This document shows, piece by piece, positions 16,642-25,975 of a DNA stretch of 50,194 nt. The position numbers were made by a program, and so were the translations under genes. Position 1 is the stretch's first letter, and every line of letters begins with the position of its first letter. The notes under the pieces were generated by a model. That model worked only from the letters and a program-made list of their open reading frames with translations. It made no database searches and was not told the origin of the DNA. This DNA comes from Elusimicrobiaceae bacterium (GTDB taxonomy: Bacteria > Elusimicrobiota > Elusimicrobia > Elusimicrobiales > Elusimicrobiaceae), in the NCBI GenBank assembly GCA_016283355.1, contig JAEEMS010000009.1, forward strand, positions 1-50,194, read 5' to 3'.

Positions 16642-17808
16642 ATGATATCACCTTTTACCGTCTTAGCAAAAGATACTCACTCCAAAGCCCGAACCGGACG
16701 TCTCTACACCCAGCACGGTGTCATACAAACCCCGGTTTTTATGCCGGTAGCCACACAAGCATGCGTAAAAGCATTGACGGATGAAGATTTAAGAAATGCC
16801 GGAGCGGAATGTTTACTTTCCAATACCTACCATTTGTATTTGCGCCCTACTACCAAGTTGTTACAACAAATGGGCGGCCTACATAAATTTATGCATTGGG
16901 ACGGAAGCATTTTAACTGATTCGGGAGGGTTTCAAGTATACAGTTTACCCAAATTCCGCAAAATCAAAGAAGAGGGCGTTACTTTTCAGTCTCATCACGA
17001 CGGAAGCAAACATCTTTTTACGCCGGAAAACGTGATTCAATTCGAAAGTGAAATCGGCTCGGACATTTGGACCATGCTGGATGTGTGTATTCACGCCAAA
17101 GATCCTTCTAAACACGATGCCCGCGAAGCTCTAAACCTTACCAAACGTTGGGCAGAACGCGCGGCCAAGGCCTATCAACAAACCGTCGCACAACAGCTTA
17201 TTACTCCAAAGGAAGACGGATCTTTTCAAGTAAAAAATTCTCTCTTGTTTGGTATTATTCAAGGGGCGATTTTCCCGGATTTACGCAAAGAGGCCGCGCT
17301 GCACATGGCTTCTCTCCCTACTCACGGGTACTGCATCGGTGGGCTTTCTTTGGGAGAAACCTTAGAGCAAATGAATGTTTCCGTTTCGGCTGTAACAGAA
17401 AATCTGCCTGAAGGGAAACCGCGGTATTTTATGGGATTGGGAACCCCCGTGGAAATGTTAAACGCCATTGAACGGGGCGTAGATATGTTTGATTGTGTTT
17501 GGCCCACCCGCGTAGCCAGAAACGGCCTTGCCATGACCGGCAACGGGCGTATTAATATTAAAAATGCACAATATCGGTCGGAAGATATCCCTTTGGATGA
17601 TCAATGTGATTGTTTTACTTGCCGTCATTATTCACGCGCTTATTTATGCCATCTCTACCGAGCAGCCGAGTTGACCAGCCACCGTTTGCTTTCCATTCAC
17701 AATATTCGATTTTTAATACGACTTATGGAAAAAGCCCGCGCTTCTATTACAAACGGAACATTTCTATCGTTCAAAGAAGATACCATCCGGCAATACTTAC
17801 AGCAATAA
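16642..17808 (+). CDS. tgt: Queuine tRNA-ribosyltransferase
   Basis: Exchanges guanine 34 for preQ1 in tRNAs with GUN anticodons, a step of queuosine synthesis. The 388-residue protein contains SNTYHLYLRPTTKLL, the catalytic-side DSGGFQVYSL, QLITPKED then GIIQGAIFPDLRKEAA, GGLSLGE, the nucleophile region MFDCVWPTRVARNGLAM, and the zinc site CDCFTCRHYSRAYLCHL with a later His. Length is normal. It is a single-gene plus-strand unit, convergent with the following membrane protein gene. Confidence 0.96.
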   Translation: MISPFTVLAKDTHSKARTGRLYTQHGVIQTPVFMPVATQACVKALTDEDLRNAGAECLLSNTYHLYLRPTTKLLQQMGGLHKFMHWDGSILTDSGGFQVYSLPKFRKIKEEGVTFQSHHDGSKHLFTPENVIQFESEIGSDIWTMLDVCIHAKDPSKHDAREALNLTKRWAERAAKAYQQTVAQQLITPKEDGSFQVKNSLLFGIIQGAIFPDLRKEAALHMASLPTHGYCIGGLSLGETLEQMNVSVSAVTENLPEGKPRYFMGLGTPVEMLNAIERGVDMFDCVWPTRVARNGLAMTGNGRINIKNAQYRSEDIPLDDQCDCFTCRHYSRAYLCHLYRAAELTSHRLLSIHNIRFLIRLMEKARASITNGTFLSFKEDTIRQYLQQ

Positions 17809-17813
17809 GAGAA

Positions 17814-18290
17814 TTATGCGCGAGGTTCATCGCAATTTGCAGGCGGTAAAGAAGTAGGTTGTAAGGACTGTTCTTCCTCTGGCTTTAGATCTACAAATAA
17901 CGCATACGCACTAAACAACTGCAATGTAAATGCCAGGGACACCATAACATATTTGTATACCTTCATACTTCCCACAGTAGGAATCGTGAAAAGATAATAT
18001 ATCTGCCCTAAAAAGCGTAATACCGGCACAAAGGCAAAATCATGCGTTGTAAATAATGCCAAAACACCTTGTAATAACGTGAGCACACAGACCCATTTTT
18101 CCCGCAAAAGGATGAAAATAATTTGAAATAAATACAGGAGTCCAAACCCTATATGAAGACGCAAAAAGACGGTGTTAAAAGATAAATCCCGTGCAATAAA
18201 AAGAACATTAACCAATAGTCCCAATATACAAAGCACGAAAAAAAGCCAAACAAAAAGGGAAAAAGAAAAGAACCAGCGTTGCCATTTCAT
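17814..18290 (-). CDS. Small four-helix membrane protein, unknown
   Basis: 158 residues with four hydrophobic segments: about 8-32 (FFSFSLFVWLFFVLCILGLL), 42-62, 68-85 and 115-135, then a short charged and Pro-rich tail. I recognise no family. It overlaps the ddl stop by four bases (ATGA), so it is translated with ddl as the last gene of that operon. It may be a poorly conserved membrane protein of the lineage; no enzymatic motif is visible. Confidence 0.7.
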   Translation of the reverse strand: MKWQRWFFSFSLFVWLFFVLCILGLLVNVLFIARDLSFNTVFLRLHIGFGLLYLFQIIFILLREKWVCVLTLLQGVLALFTTHDFAFVPVLRFLGQIYYLFTIPTVGSMKVYKYVMVSLAFTLQLFSAYALFVDLKPEEEQSLQPTSLPPANCDEPRA

Positions 18291-19363
18291 AAACGTGATA
18301 CCGCTAATGATTTTTTACATTTATAAACCTGCAAGGCCATTTCGATTAAACGGTCCAAAATAGTGGAGTAAGGGTGATTACCGGCTTCAAAAAGTTGCGG
18401 AAACAAACTTGTTTCACTTAAACCCGGGATTGTATTGATTTCGGAAAAGAAATAATTTCCTTGACGGTCCATCAAAAAATCAACCCGCGCGAAACCACTG
18501 GTTTGTAAGGCCTTGAAAATTACTTCCGTATCACGCTTTAGAGCTTGTGCTACCGACTCAGGAATAGGCGCGGGGATATGCATATCACATCCGCCCGTTA
18601 CTAAATATTTGGTATTATAATCAAAAAATTCGCTGTTGTTTTGGCACAACTCTCCGGGAGCGGATACATATACTTTTTGTTCGTCCCCGTATACCGCACA
18701 GAAAATTTCCCGCGCGGACTCTATTCCTTTTTCTACCAAAACAGCCGTGTCAAATTGTAATGCAAAAGCAATGGCTGCCGGCAATTCTTCCGGAGAAGTT
18801 ACTTTTCGAACCCCCACGGAAGACCCCAAACGTACCGGTTTGACAAACAACGGATATCCTTGCTGTTGCGCCCATTGCAACAGCTGGGCTTCGTCGTAAG
18901 AATCTCCTTTTGTTATTTTTTGGTACGCCACAATCGGAACTCCTGCAACTTGTGCCATCCGTTTCGAAAGTTCTTTATCCATTCCGACGGCCGAAGCCAA
19001 CACATTACACCCTACGTAAGGGATTTGTAAAGTTTCCAAAAATCCTTGCATAGTCCCGTCTTCCCCGTTCGTACCGTGTAAAACAGGGAACACAACATCC
19101 GCATGTACGGCCACATCTCCTTTTAGAGAACGAAAAGTAACTCCCTCCTCTAACACAGGTGTAATGGCCACATCTTGCGGGGTTTGGGGGCCACACTCTT
19201 GTTGCAAAAACCAACGACCTGTCTTACTGATAAAAACAGGATAAACCGTATATTTTTCCGGTTGAGAAGCGAGCGTGCGACAGACCGTCTGCGCACTATG
19301 GACGGATACTTCGTGTTCCGTAGAAATACCGCCGTATAACACGATTACTTTCATCACAGACAT
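18287..19363 (-). CDS. ddl: D-alanine--D-alanine ligase
   Basis: ATP-grasp enzyme that makes the D-Ala-D-Ala end of the peptidoglycan stem peptide. The 358 residues include the family start VIVLYGGISTEHEVSVHSA, VFPVLHGTNGEDGTMQGFLE, PLFVKPVRLGSSVGVRKV, ARVDFLMDRQGNYFFSEINT and IPGLSETSLFP. Length is normal for the longer, VanA-like subgroup. An AGGAAAA site precedes the ATG at 19363; Met4 is an alternative start. The gene follows the coiled-coil protein gene and precedes a small membrane protein. Confidence 0.95.
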   Translation of the reverse strand: MSVMKVIVLYGGISTEHEVSVHSAQTVCRTLASQPEKYTVYPVFISKTGRWFLQQECGPQTPQDVAITPVLEEGVTFRSLKGDVAVHADVVFPVLHGTNGEDGTMQGFLETLQIPYVGCNVLASAVGMDKELSKRMAQVAGVPIVAYQKITKGDSYDEAQLLQWAQQQGYPLFVKPVRLGSSVGVRKVTSPEELPAAIAFALQFDTAVLVEKGIESAREIFCAVYGDEQKVYVSAPGELCQNNSEFFDYNTKYLVTGGCDMHIPAPIPESVAQALKRDTEVIFKALQTSGFARVDFLMDRQGNYFFSEINTIPGLSETSLFPQLFEAGNHPYSTILDRLIEMALQVYKCKKSLAVSRL

Positions 19364-19371
19364 AAATTTTC

Positions 19372-21015
19372 CTATTTATCTTCCCCGAAGATGGACCATT
19401 TAATCCGGCCGAAGAAATTCCCTGTTTTTTCCAAGAAATCTTCGCCCCCGTCCAAAAAATCAGGTTCGGGTTCGTTTTGCACTATTTTAATTTCAGGCAA
19501 ATCTTCGGACGAATTTTTGGAAGATGCATCTTTTTGGGGAGCAGCGGGCTCCGTCGGTTTTACCGGTGGCTTTTGCGCCGTGATATCCGGCGACGGATTT
19601 TGTTTTTCTACCGGTGAAACGGGAGCTTGCGGTTTGTGTTTTTGTGCTTTGGCCTTGGCCAAATCTTCTTGCTCTTTTTCATGGACCAAATGTGCCGCCA
19701 ACAAGGCCGCACTTTGGCTACGCAGTTGTTTATTTTCTTGTGAAATTTCTTCTTTATCTTTTTCCAACTCGTGTTTTTCTTTATTTAATTTTACCACGTA
19801 TTTGGTAAGTTTTGTTTTGACGGCCCCTAATTGCGTTTTTTCTTTGGCAAAAGCTTCGTTTTGACGACTCAACACTTCTATCTTCTGCTTTAATTGTGCA
19901 ATTACGGCATCGTTATTATTAATTTTGGAGAGCAATTCTTTGAAATTCTTTTCCAACAATTCTTTCTCTTGGCGTACCGCATCCAACGATGTCTGCGATT
20001 GTTCCAACTCCACCGATAAACTTTCCCGTTGTGTTTCCAGCGTTTGCAGTTTCTCTTGGGTAGAAAGCAATTTTCCCGGGGGTAAATGAGAACTATTTTC
20101 CATCACGGATAGTTCTTGTTTCAAGGAAGCCACCTGTTGTTCCGTTTCATGCAAACGCAACTGTAAGAGGTCTTTTTCCCGGGCAGCACGGTTCAATTTT
20201 AAATTTTCCGCTTTGAGAGATTCTATTTCTTCCACTTGTTTCATGCACGTGTCCGAAATTTCTTTCAATTGGGTTTCCAAATTAGAAACACGTTGCTGGT
20301 ACGCTTGTTTAACGGAAACGATGCGATCTTCGAAATCAAACGTTTTAAATTTTTCTTCCGCGGCTGTCAGTTGCTCGCGCAGGGACAAAATCTCTTTGGC
20401 TTGCTCGGCTGATTTTTTAAGCGCTTCAAATTTTTCCCGTTGTACTTTCTTAATCTCCCGATCAAGAGCACTGTTCACGGCTTTTAATTGAGAAGCTTTT
20501 TGGCGCAAGCTGGAAAGAGCGCGTTCTTTTTCTTCCTGTTCCTGCCGGCGACGTCTTCTTGCCCGGGAATCTTCTTCAAACTCCCGCGAAGGGGCAGCGT
20601 CAAAATCTTCCAGCCAATCTTCTTCGAAATATTTTCCTTCGTCTTCGTAATCAAAGGATTTGCGCCGTTGTACACGGGATAGATTTTCCACACTGGCTTT
20701 TAGTGAAGCAATAGTTCGTGAAATGTGACGCAAAAAAGCATCACGGCTTTTTTGGTGCCCCAGCGACTCGCGTGTGTGGGATAATTCCGATAGAATTAAT
20801 TCATTTTGGGAAGAAGAAATTTCAAATTTTTCTTCCAATTCCTGAATTTTTCTTTCCAAACGCTCAAAAGAATGCTCGGAAGAAGACGGTTCTTCTTGGT
20901 CAAAAGGTGTATCGTAAAGAGAGGGCTCCGCCGGAGTAGGAGAAGTTTGCTCTTTAAACCTTTCTAAAAATTGGGCAATTTCACTTTTGCCTTGTTTATG
21001 TTGATCCATCGCCAT
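19372..21015 (-). CDS. Long coiled-coil protein, unknown
   Basis: A 547-residue protein that is nearly all predicted coiled coil between about 45 and 450 (heptad-rich Leu, Glu, Lys, Gln), with an acidic, arginine-rich break (EEDSRARRRRRQEQEEKE). A Pro-, Lys- and Ala-rich linker follows (about 450-505), then an acidic and amphipathic end containing FFGRIKWSIFGEDK, which might touch a membrane or partner. There is no signal peptide. I use the ATG at 21015, which has an AGGATCT site; a TTG further upstream at 21072 would overlap folC. A cytoskeletal or scaffolding role is possible given the murA, ddl and division genes around it, but this is only context. Confidence 0.75.
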   Translation of the reverse strand: MAMDQHKQGKSEIAQFLERFKEQTSPTPAEPSLYDTPFDQEEPSSSEHSFERLERKIQELEEKFEISSSQNELILSELSHTRESLGHQKSRDAFLRHISRTIASLKASVENLSRVQRRKSFDYEDEGKYFEEDWLEDFDAAPSREFEEDSRARRRRRQEQEEKERALSSLRQKASQLKAVNSALDREIKKVQREKFEALKKSAEQAKEILSLREQLTAAEEKFKTFDFEDRIVSVKQAYQQRVSNLETQLKEISDTCMKQVEEIESLKAENLKLNRAAREKDLLQLRLHETEQQVASLKQELSVMENSSHLPPGKLLSTQEKLQTLETQRESLSVELEQSQTSLDAVRQEKELLEKNFKELLSKINNNDAVIAQLKQKIEVLSRQNEAFAKEKTQLGAVKTKLTKYVVKLNKEKHELEKDKEEISQENKQLRSQSAALLAAHLVHEKEQEDLAKAKAQKHKPQAPVSPVEKQNPSPDITAQKPPVKPTEPAAPQKDASSKNSSEDLPEIKIVQNEPEPDFLDGGEDFLEKTGNFFGRIKWSIFGEDK

Positions 21016-21040
21016 ACCAGATCCTATAAAGATATCACTA

Positions 21041-22306
21041 TTATTTAACCACAAACCGGACTGCAGTGTCAACTGATTCTATTTCTATCTTGAGTTTGTG
21101 CAAATACGCCCCCACCAAGTAAAAAGACCCCGTACAAACCACTAACCGCTTTTGTTTTGCCCGGGTAAAAGCTTTTTTAAAATCAGGTTCAAAAACAACA
21201 TCCTTGCTAAGGAAGGGGGCCAGTTCCTTCGATCCGCAAGCACGTCTAGAAGGAGGACAGGTTATAATTACATCTTCAAAATGGGGTTGCAAGAGATGTA
21301 ACATTTGCGGAAAATCTTTATCCTTCATAAATCCGCACAATAGCGTTCCGTGCGGATATTGAGGATGTTTCTGCCACAAAGAGATTAAAGATTTGATAGC
21401 TTGAGGATTATGCGCTCCATCCAAAATAAATCGATTCTTCCGCTGAGAAATCGATTCAAAACGTCCCTCTAGCCGTATTGTTTTAAAAGCTTTTTTTATT
21501 GCAGCGGCGGGAATCGCTAAATGAGTACAAATTTGATAAACCAAACATGCATTAAGGGGCTGCTTTTCCCCGATTACATGCAACGGCCAATTTGACTGCC
21601 CGTCCGATAAAATCATTTCGTTTTTGTACCACTTTATCCGAACACAGGAAAAAGGACTTCCCGTTCGAACGAACTTCAAAAGAGCTCCCTTCCTCCCTGC
21701 ATAAGAACGCACGACACGCAAAGCCGCCGGTGGGATTTCCCCGCAAAAAACAGGAACTTTTTTCTTAAGAATGCCTGCTTTTTCCGCAGCTATCTTCTGT
21801 AGCGTGTTTCCCAAAAGCTGCGTGTGATCCAGCCCGACAGAAGTAATGACACAGGCAAGAGGATTACAAACGGTAGTAGGGTCTTTGCGTCCTCCAAGCC
21901 CCGTTTCCAACACAACATATTCAACTTTCTTTTCCGCAAAATAAACAAAAGCCGCAACGGTTAAAAGTTCAAAAAAATTAAGAGAATTTGTTTCAAGAGA
22001 TACTACTTTTTGCAAGATCCGACAAAGGGATTGCCGTGTAATAGGACATCCGTTTAGCGTGATACGTTCTGTAAGATAAATTAAATGTGGAGAAATAAAC
22101 AAGCCGGTTTTATGCCCTGCGGTTGTCAGTGTGTGTGCCAATAATGTACAAACAGACCCTTTTCCGTTTGTTCCGGCCACGTGAATAACTTTCAAATTTT
22201 TTTCTGGATTTCCTAATTTTTTAAGCAAAATGCGTAATTCTGTCCGGCCAACACCCGCAACAGAACTACGCATGGAAAGTAAGTCACACGCTTCCTTAAA
22301 ATGCAT
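21041..22306 (-). CDS. folC: Bifunctional folylpolyglutamate/dihydrofolate synthase
   Basis: Mur-ligase-family enzyme adding glutamate to dihydropteroate or folates. The 421-residue protein has the P-loop VAGTNGKGSVCTLLAHTL (45-51 core), FISPHLIYLTERI, the family patch VVLETGLGGRKDPTT, VGLDHTQLLGNTLQKIAAEKAGI and LDGAHNPQAIKSL. Length is normal. The start overlaps the murA end by 11 bases. Folate genes are otherwise absent here. Confidence 0.94.
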   Translation of the reverse strand: MHFKEACDLLSMRSSVAGVGRTELRILLKKLGNPEKNLKVIHVAGTNGKGSVCTLLAHTLTTAGHKTGLFISPHLIYLTERITLNGCPITRQSLCRILQKVVSLETNSLNFFELLTVAAFVYFAEKKVEYVVLETGLGGRKDPTTVCNPLACVITSVGLDHTQLLGNTLQKIAAEKAGILKKKVPVFCGEIPPAALRVVRSYAGRKGALLKFVRTGSPFSCVRIKWYKNEMILSDGQSNWPLHVIGEKQPLNACLVYQICTHLAIPAAAIKKAFKTIRLEGRFESISQRKNRFILDGAHNPQAIKSLISLWQKHPQYPHGTLLCGFMKDKDFPQMLHLLQPHFEDVIITCPPSRRACGSKELAPFLSKDVVFEPDFKKAFTRAKQKRLVVCTGSFYLVGAYLHKLKIEIESVDTAVRFVVK

Positions 22307-23567
22307 CTTTATCCGGATTATAACGGCGAATATCTGCCCCGAGGGCCGTTAATTTTTGCTCTAATTGTTCATACCCACGGTCAATGTGATAAACACGCTC
22401 TACCTCTGTTTCCCCCGACGCACACAAACCGGCCATTACCAAGGCAAACCCTCCGCGTAAATCCGATGCCTGCACGTGGGCCGCCGATAGAGAGGGAACT
22501 CCCGTGATGCGGGCTACGCTTTTCTCTGTAGAAATGTCTGCTCCCATGCGTACAAGTTCCGGAGCATGCATAAAACGGTTTTCGAAAATATCTTCATCTA
22601 CTTCCGCGGTTCCGTTACACAGTGTCATCAATGTCATCCAAGGGGCCTGCAAATCGGTTGCAAAACCCGGATAAGGTGCTGTACGAATACGGACCGGCTT
22701 AATTTCTCCGTTATAGGGATGTACATGGACCGAAGAATCGGTTACGGTTAAAGCAAATCCCGCTTCACGCAAATCGTCTAATAAAATAGAATTATGTTCC
22801 GGTACACAATCTTTCACGCACACATCCCCGCGCGTAGCTGCAGCCGCCAACAGAAAGGATCCTGTTTCTATACGATCCGCCACTACCGTGTGTTCGGCCC
22901 CGTGTAATGTGTTTTTACCATGAATGATTAAACGGCCTTTTTCGTCCTTCTGGACATCGGCTCCCATTTTATTTAAGAAATCAATTACATCATCTACTTC
23001 CGGCTCTTTGGCAATATTGTCTAAAATAGTATTCCCTTCTATTAAGCAAGCGCACATTAATAAGTTTTGTGTTGCCCCAACACTAGGAAAACGCAATACA
23101 ATGTTCGCCGGATTTAATTGTTCGGCGTGGATGCGTACATTCCCAGATTTTACCTCACACGTTGCGCCTAATTTTTCAAAACCTTTCAAGTGAATATCTA
23201 CCGGACGTACCCCAATGGCGCAACCGCCTGGCAACGGGATATCCGCTTCTTTAAACCGCGTAAGCAACGGACCGGCTACCCAAAAACTGGCACGCATCTG
23301 TTTGACCAGCTCGTACGGTAATGTATTTTTTAAAGAGCCGTTAGCTGTGATGGTAACGGTATTATCCCTGTATTCTACTTTCTTGCCCAGATATTCCAAC
23401 ATTTTGAGCGTCGTGCGCACATCGCGCAAATTAGGAACACGATGCAAGACACAAGGTTCGTCCGTAAGTAACGTCGCCACCAGTATAGGAAGGGCCGCAT
23501 TTTTACTCCCGCTAATATGTACAGTCCCTTTTAATTTTTTACCACCCTTGATTAAAAAACGATCCAT
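22296..23567 (-). CDS. murA: UDP-N-acetylglucosamine 1-carboxyvinyltransferase
   Basis: Catalyses the first committed step of peptidoglycan synthesis, enolpyruvyl transfer from PEP to UDP-GlcNAc. The 423 residues start with FLIKGGKKLKGTVHISGSKNAALPI (Lys22), and the catalytic Cys116 is in GGCAIGVRPVD, so the enzyme should be fosfomycin-sensitive rather than the Asp-type resistant form. PYPGFATDLQAPWMTL and the Arg near the end (HIDRGYEQLEQKL) are present. A strong AAGGAG site precedes the start. Confidence 0.97.
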   Translation of the reverse strand: MDRFLIKGGKKLKGTVHISGSKNAALPILVATLLTDEPCVLHRVPNLRDVRTTLKMLEYLGKKVEYRDNTVTITANGSLKNTLPYELVKQMRASFWVAGPLLTRFKEADIPLPGGCAIGVRPVDIHLKGFEKLGATCEVKSGNVRIHAEQLNPANIVLRFPSVGATQNLLMCACLIEGNTILDNIAKEPEVDDVIDFLNKMGADVQKDEKGRLIIHGKNTLHGAEHTVVADRIETGSFLLAAAATRGDVCVKDCVPEHNSILLDDLREAGFALTVTDSSVHVHPYNGEIKPVRIRTAPYPGFATDLQAPWMTLMTLCNGTAEVDEDIFENRFMHAPELVRMGADISTEKSVARITGVPSLSAAHVQASDLRGGFALVMAGLCASGETEVERVYHIDRGYEQLEQKLTALGADIRRYNPDKDAF

Positions 23568-23576
23568 AAAAACTCC

Positions 23577-24413
23577 TTATCTTTTTTGCGCTAGCACAAA
23601 ACGCTCTACGTTAAATATATCTTTTTTTACTTCCGCCTTCCAGTCAATTTCCGCTAACCCGCGTGCAAGCGGCCAGGGTTGCCCGTCATCTAATTCCAAA
23701 GCCAACCACCCACCGGGATTTAAGTAACCGTCTGCAGCTCGACATAACGGACGGGTTACCTCATATCCATCCGCCCCCCCATCTAGCGCTAACCGGGGTT
23801 CTTCTTTTACTTCACGAGACAAATTGTCTAAATTGGCAGAGGGAATATATGGCGGATTGGAAATGATTAAGTCAAAGGTTCCCATTACGTTTTCCCACAA
23901 GTTGCTTTGCAATAAATCCACTCTTTCGGTAAGTTTATGTTTACGAATATTTTGAGCTGCCACTTGCAATGCGGCGGAAGAAACATCTACCGCCAAAACG
24001 CGCGCATTTGGAAATTTGACAGCCAGTGCTACCGCAATACAACCACTCCCCGTGCACATATCCACAAAGGTATAATGCCCCTTTTTTTCAAATTTTTCAC
24101 TTATTATCTCTACTAAATTTTCTGTTTCCGGGCGCGGAATCAGTACATCCGGTGTTACTAAGATGTCCAATCCGCAAAAAGGTTGAATCCCGGTAATGTG
24201 TGCAAGTGGCGCGCCGTTTCCCTTGCGCGTGAGGAGAGATAAAAATAATTTTTCTTCTTTTTCGGACACTTCAAATGCACCGTTTACCAGCACCCATGTA
24301 CGCGCTACGCCCAATACATGTGCCAACAGAAATTGAGCATTGGCTTGTGGCTCATCTATACCGGCATTTGCCAAACGCGTAGTGGCTGTTTGTAAAAGAT
24401 CGGCAATCTTCAT
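23577..24413 (-). CDS. prmC: Peptide chain release factor N5-glutamine methyltransferase
   Basis: Methylates the Gln of the GGQ loop in release factors, using S-adenosylmethionine. The 278 residues have a helical N-terminal domain with LIPRPETENLVE at its end, the SAM motif DMCTGSGCIAVALA and the catalytic NPPYIP (NPPY at 186-189). Its substrate gene prfA lies 19 bases upstream, a common pairing. The start lacks a clear Shine-Dalgarno sequence. Confidence 0.95.
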   Translation of the reverse strand: MKIADLLQTATTRLANAGIDEPQANAQFLLAHVLGVARTWVLVNGAFEVSEKEEKLFLSLLTRKGNGAPLAHITGIQPFCGLDILVTPDVLIPRPETENLVEIISEKFEKKGHYTFVDMCTGSGCIAVALAVKFPNARVLAVDVSSAALQVAAQNIRKHKLTERVDLLQSNLWENVMGTFDLIISNPPYIPSANLDNLSREVKEEPRLALDGGADGYEVTRPLCRAADGYLNPGGWLALELDDGQPWPLARGLAEIDWKAEVKKDIFNVERFVLAQKR

Positions 24414-24432
24414 AGGAGTGATTGTTCATACG

Positions 24433-25491
24433 TTAAATTTGCAGATTTTTGAGTTTTTGTTCTACACGAAAAGCACGCAAATCTTCTAATATCGGTTCAA
24501 TATTTCCTTCCATAATCTCCAAGAGGTTATGATACGATTTATCCGTACGATGATCCGTTACACGGCTTTGCGGGAAATTATAAGTGCGGATTTTTTCCGA
24601 TCGGTCTCCGGTCCCTACCTGGCTTTTGCGTTCATCATAAATTTCTTTATTCCGTTTTTCTTCTTCGATCTGGTACAACTTAGCGCGCAACATAGCCATG
24701 GCTTTTTCACGGTTTTTCCCTTGATGACGTTCTTCTCGGCAAGAAACAACTATTCCGGTGGGTTTGTGCAGAATACGCACAGCCGTTTCTACCTTATTTA
24801 CGTTTTGACCGCCGTGGCCGCCCGCGCGGGAAGTTTCCAATTCCAAATCTTCCGGACGGATTTCAATATCGATTTCTTCGGCTTCCGGCATAATGGCCAC
24901 CGTCACGGTGGAGGTATGTACACGCCCGGATGTTTCCGTATCGGGAACACGTTGTACCCGGTGCGTCCCCGCCTCGGTACGCAACCAAGAATAGGCCCCG
25001 TCACCTTTGATAAACATGCTGACATATTTGCAGCCCTTCAGCCCGGTAGGGGTAAATTCCAAAATCTCCGTAGTCCACCCTTTCGTTTGGGCAAAATGTT
25101 GGTAAACGCGTAGCAATTCCGCCGCGAACAAAGCAGATTCATCGCCTCCCGCACCGGGACGAATTTCCAGATAAATATTTTTGGAATCATTCGGATCTGG
25201 CGGAATCACCAAAATACGTAATTCCTTTTGAAGTATCGGTAATTTTGCTTCTAATTCAGCCAATTCATCCGCGGCCATCTTTACCAAATCTTTATCTTCA
25301 CCGGCTTCAATAAGTGCGCGGTCATCTGCTATGGCTTTTTGAGTAGCAGCGATTTCTTGTTCTTTTTCAATAATCGGTTTTAAAAATGCGTGGCGCTTGG
25401 CCTTAGCCGACAGTTCTTGACTGGACAAATTGCCCGAAGAAAGCGCTTGTTCCAATTGTTTAAATTCTTCGATATATTTTGAGTTATCCAT
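24433..25491 (-). CDS. prfA: Peptide chain release factor 1
   Basis: Releases finished peptides at UAA and UAG. The 352-residue protein has the GGQ hydrolysis loop (227-229, in [12 protein letters not shown]) and the RF1-type codon-reading motif PDT (183-185, P-x-T rather than the SPF of RF2), followed by [11 protein letters not shown]. Length is normal. The partner methyltransferase prmC is next. A terminator separates prfA from rpmE upstream, so readthrough or an unseen promoter must drive it. Confidence 0.96.
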   Translation of the reverse strand: MDNSKYIEEFKQLEQALSSGNLSSQELSAKAKRHAFLKPIIEKEQEIAATQKAIADDRALIEAGEDKDLVKMAADELAELEAKLPILQKELRILVIPPDPNDSKNIYLEIRPGAGGDESALFAAELLRVYQHFAQTKGWTTEILEFTPTGLKGCKYVSMFIKGDGAYSWLRTEAGTHRVQRVPDTETSGRVHTSTVTVAIMPEAEEIDIEIRPEDLELETSRAGGHGGQNVNKVETAVRILHKPTGIVVSCREERHQGKNREKAMAMLRAKLYQIEEEKRNKEIYDERKSQVGTGDRSEKIRTYNFPQSRVTDHRTDKSYHNLLEIMEGNIEPILEDLRAFRVEQKLKNLQI

Positions 25492-25510
25492 AAAATTTTT
25501 CCAAAATTAT

Positions 25511-25546
25511 AAAAAAAGAGCAGACTTCCTTTTCGGTTGTCTGCTC
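25511..25546 (-). terminator. Rho-independent terminator between rpmE and prfA
   Basis: The minus strand has GAGCAGAC (25546-25539), a loop region ending in GAAAAGGAA, then GTCTGCTC (25525-25518) followed by seven T. This is a strong intrinsic terminator for rpmE and would limit expression of prfA downstream. Confidence 0.85.
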
Positions 25547-25562
25547 TCTTCAAAGTACGATG

Positions 25563-25907
25563 CTATTTAGCTTCTGCTTTTGTTTCTTTTTTAGCAGTTG
25601 CTTTCTTTACCGTTTTTTTGGCCGCAACTTTTTTGACTACAACGGGTTTTTTGAGTTTGGCTTTCGCTTTTACTTCCGTTTTCGGTTTGCGGACCATGGT
25701 TTTTCCTTCGGTTTTAGCAAAACGTTTGTTGAATTTTTCTACCATACCTTCCGTATCGAGCAATTTTTGTTTGCCGGTAAAAAACGGATGGCAAGCGGCG
25801 CAAATATCCAATTTCAAAGTTTTGGCTGTAGAGCGGGTCATAAATTTGTTACCACAGGCACATACCGCTTCTACGAATTCATAAGTAGGGTGTATATTCT
25901 CTTTCAT
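25563..25907 (-). CDS. rpmE: Ribosomal protein L31 with a lysine/alanine-rich tail
   Basis: The first 65-70 residues are bacterial L31 of the zinc-binding type: [20 protein letters not shown] with Cys16 and Cys18, and a second pair in [15 protein letters not shown], then the subunit-bridging segment RFAK. About 45 more residues, nearly all Lys, Ala, Val and Thr, extend the C-terminus; such basic tails probably lie along rRNA. The gene has its own extended -10 promoter overlapped by a palindrome and an AAAGGAAG ribosome site. Confidence 0.94.
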   Translation of the reverse strand: MKENIHPTYEFVEAVCACGNKFMTRSTAKTLKLDICAACHPFFTGKQKLLDTEGMVEKFNKRFAKTEGKTMVRKPKTEVKAKAKLKKPVVVKKVAAKKTVKKATAKKETKAEAK

Positions 25908-25939
25908 GTTTCGTTCTTCCTTTCAAAATCTTATAGTTT

Positions 25940-25968
25940 ATTGTACCATATTTTGGCGTTTTTGCCAA
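25940..25968 (-). promoter_or_regulatory. Promoter of rpmE
   Basis: TTGGCA (25968-25963, 5 of 6 to consensus), 17 bases, then TACAAT (25945-25940, 5 of 6), with an extended -10 TG one base upstream of the hexamer. Transcription should start near 25933, giving a leader of about 25 bases. Confidence 0.75.
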
Positions 25969-25973
25969 AATAT
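25948..25973. promoter_or_regulatory. Perfect 10-bp palindrome over the rpmE promoter
   Basis: Arms ATATTTTGGC (25948-25957) and GCCAAAATAT (25964-25973) are perfectly complementary with a six-base centre. The palindrome covers the -35 box and most of the spacer, and begins three bases after the rho stop. It is not followed by a T-run on the minus strand. A repressor operator is one reading and an mRNA 3'-end hairpin for rho is the other; I do not recognise the half-site. Confidence 0.5.
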
Positions 25974-25975
25974 CG

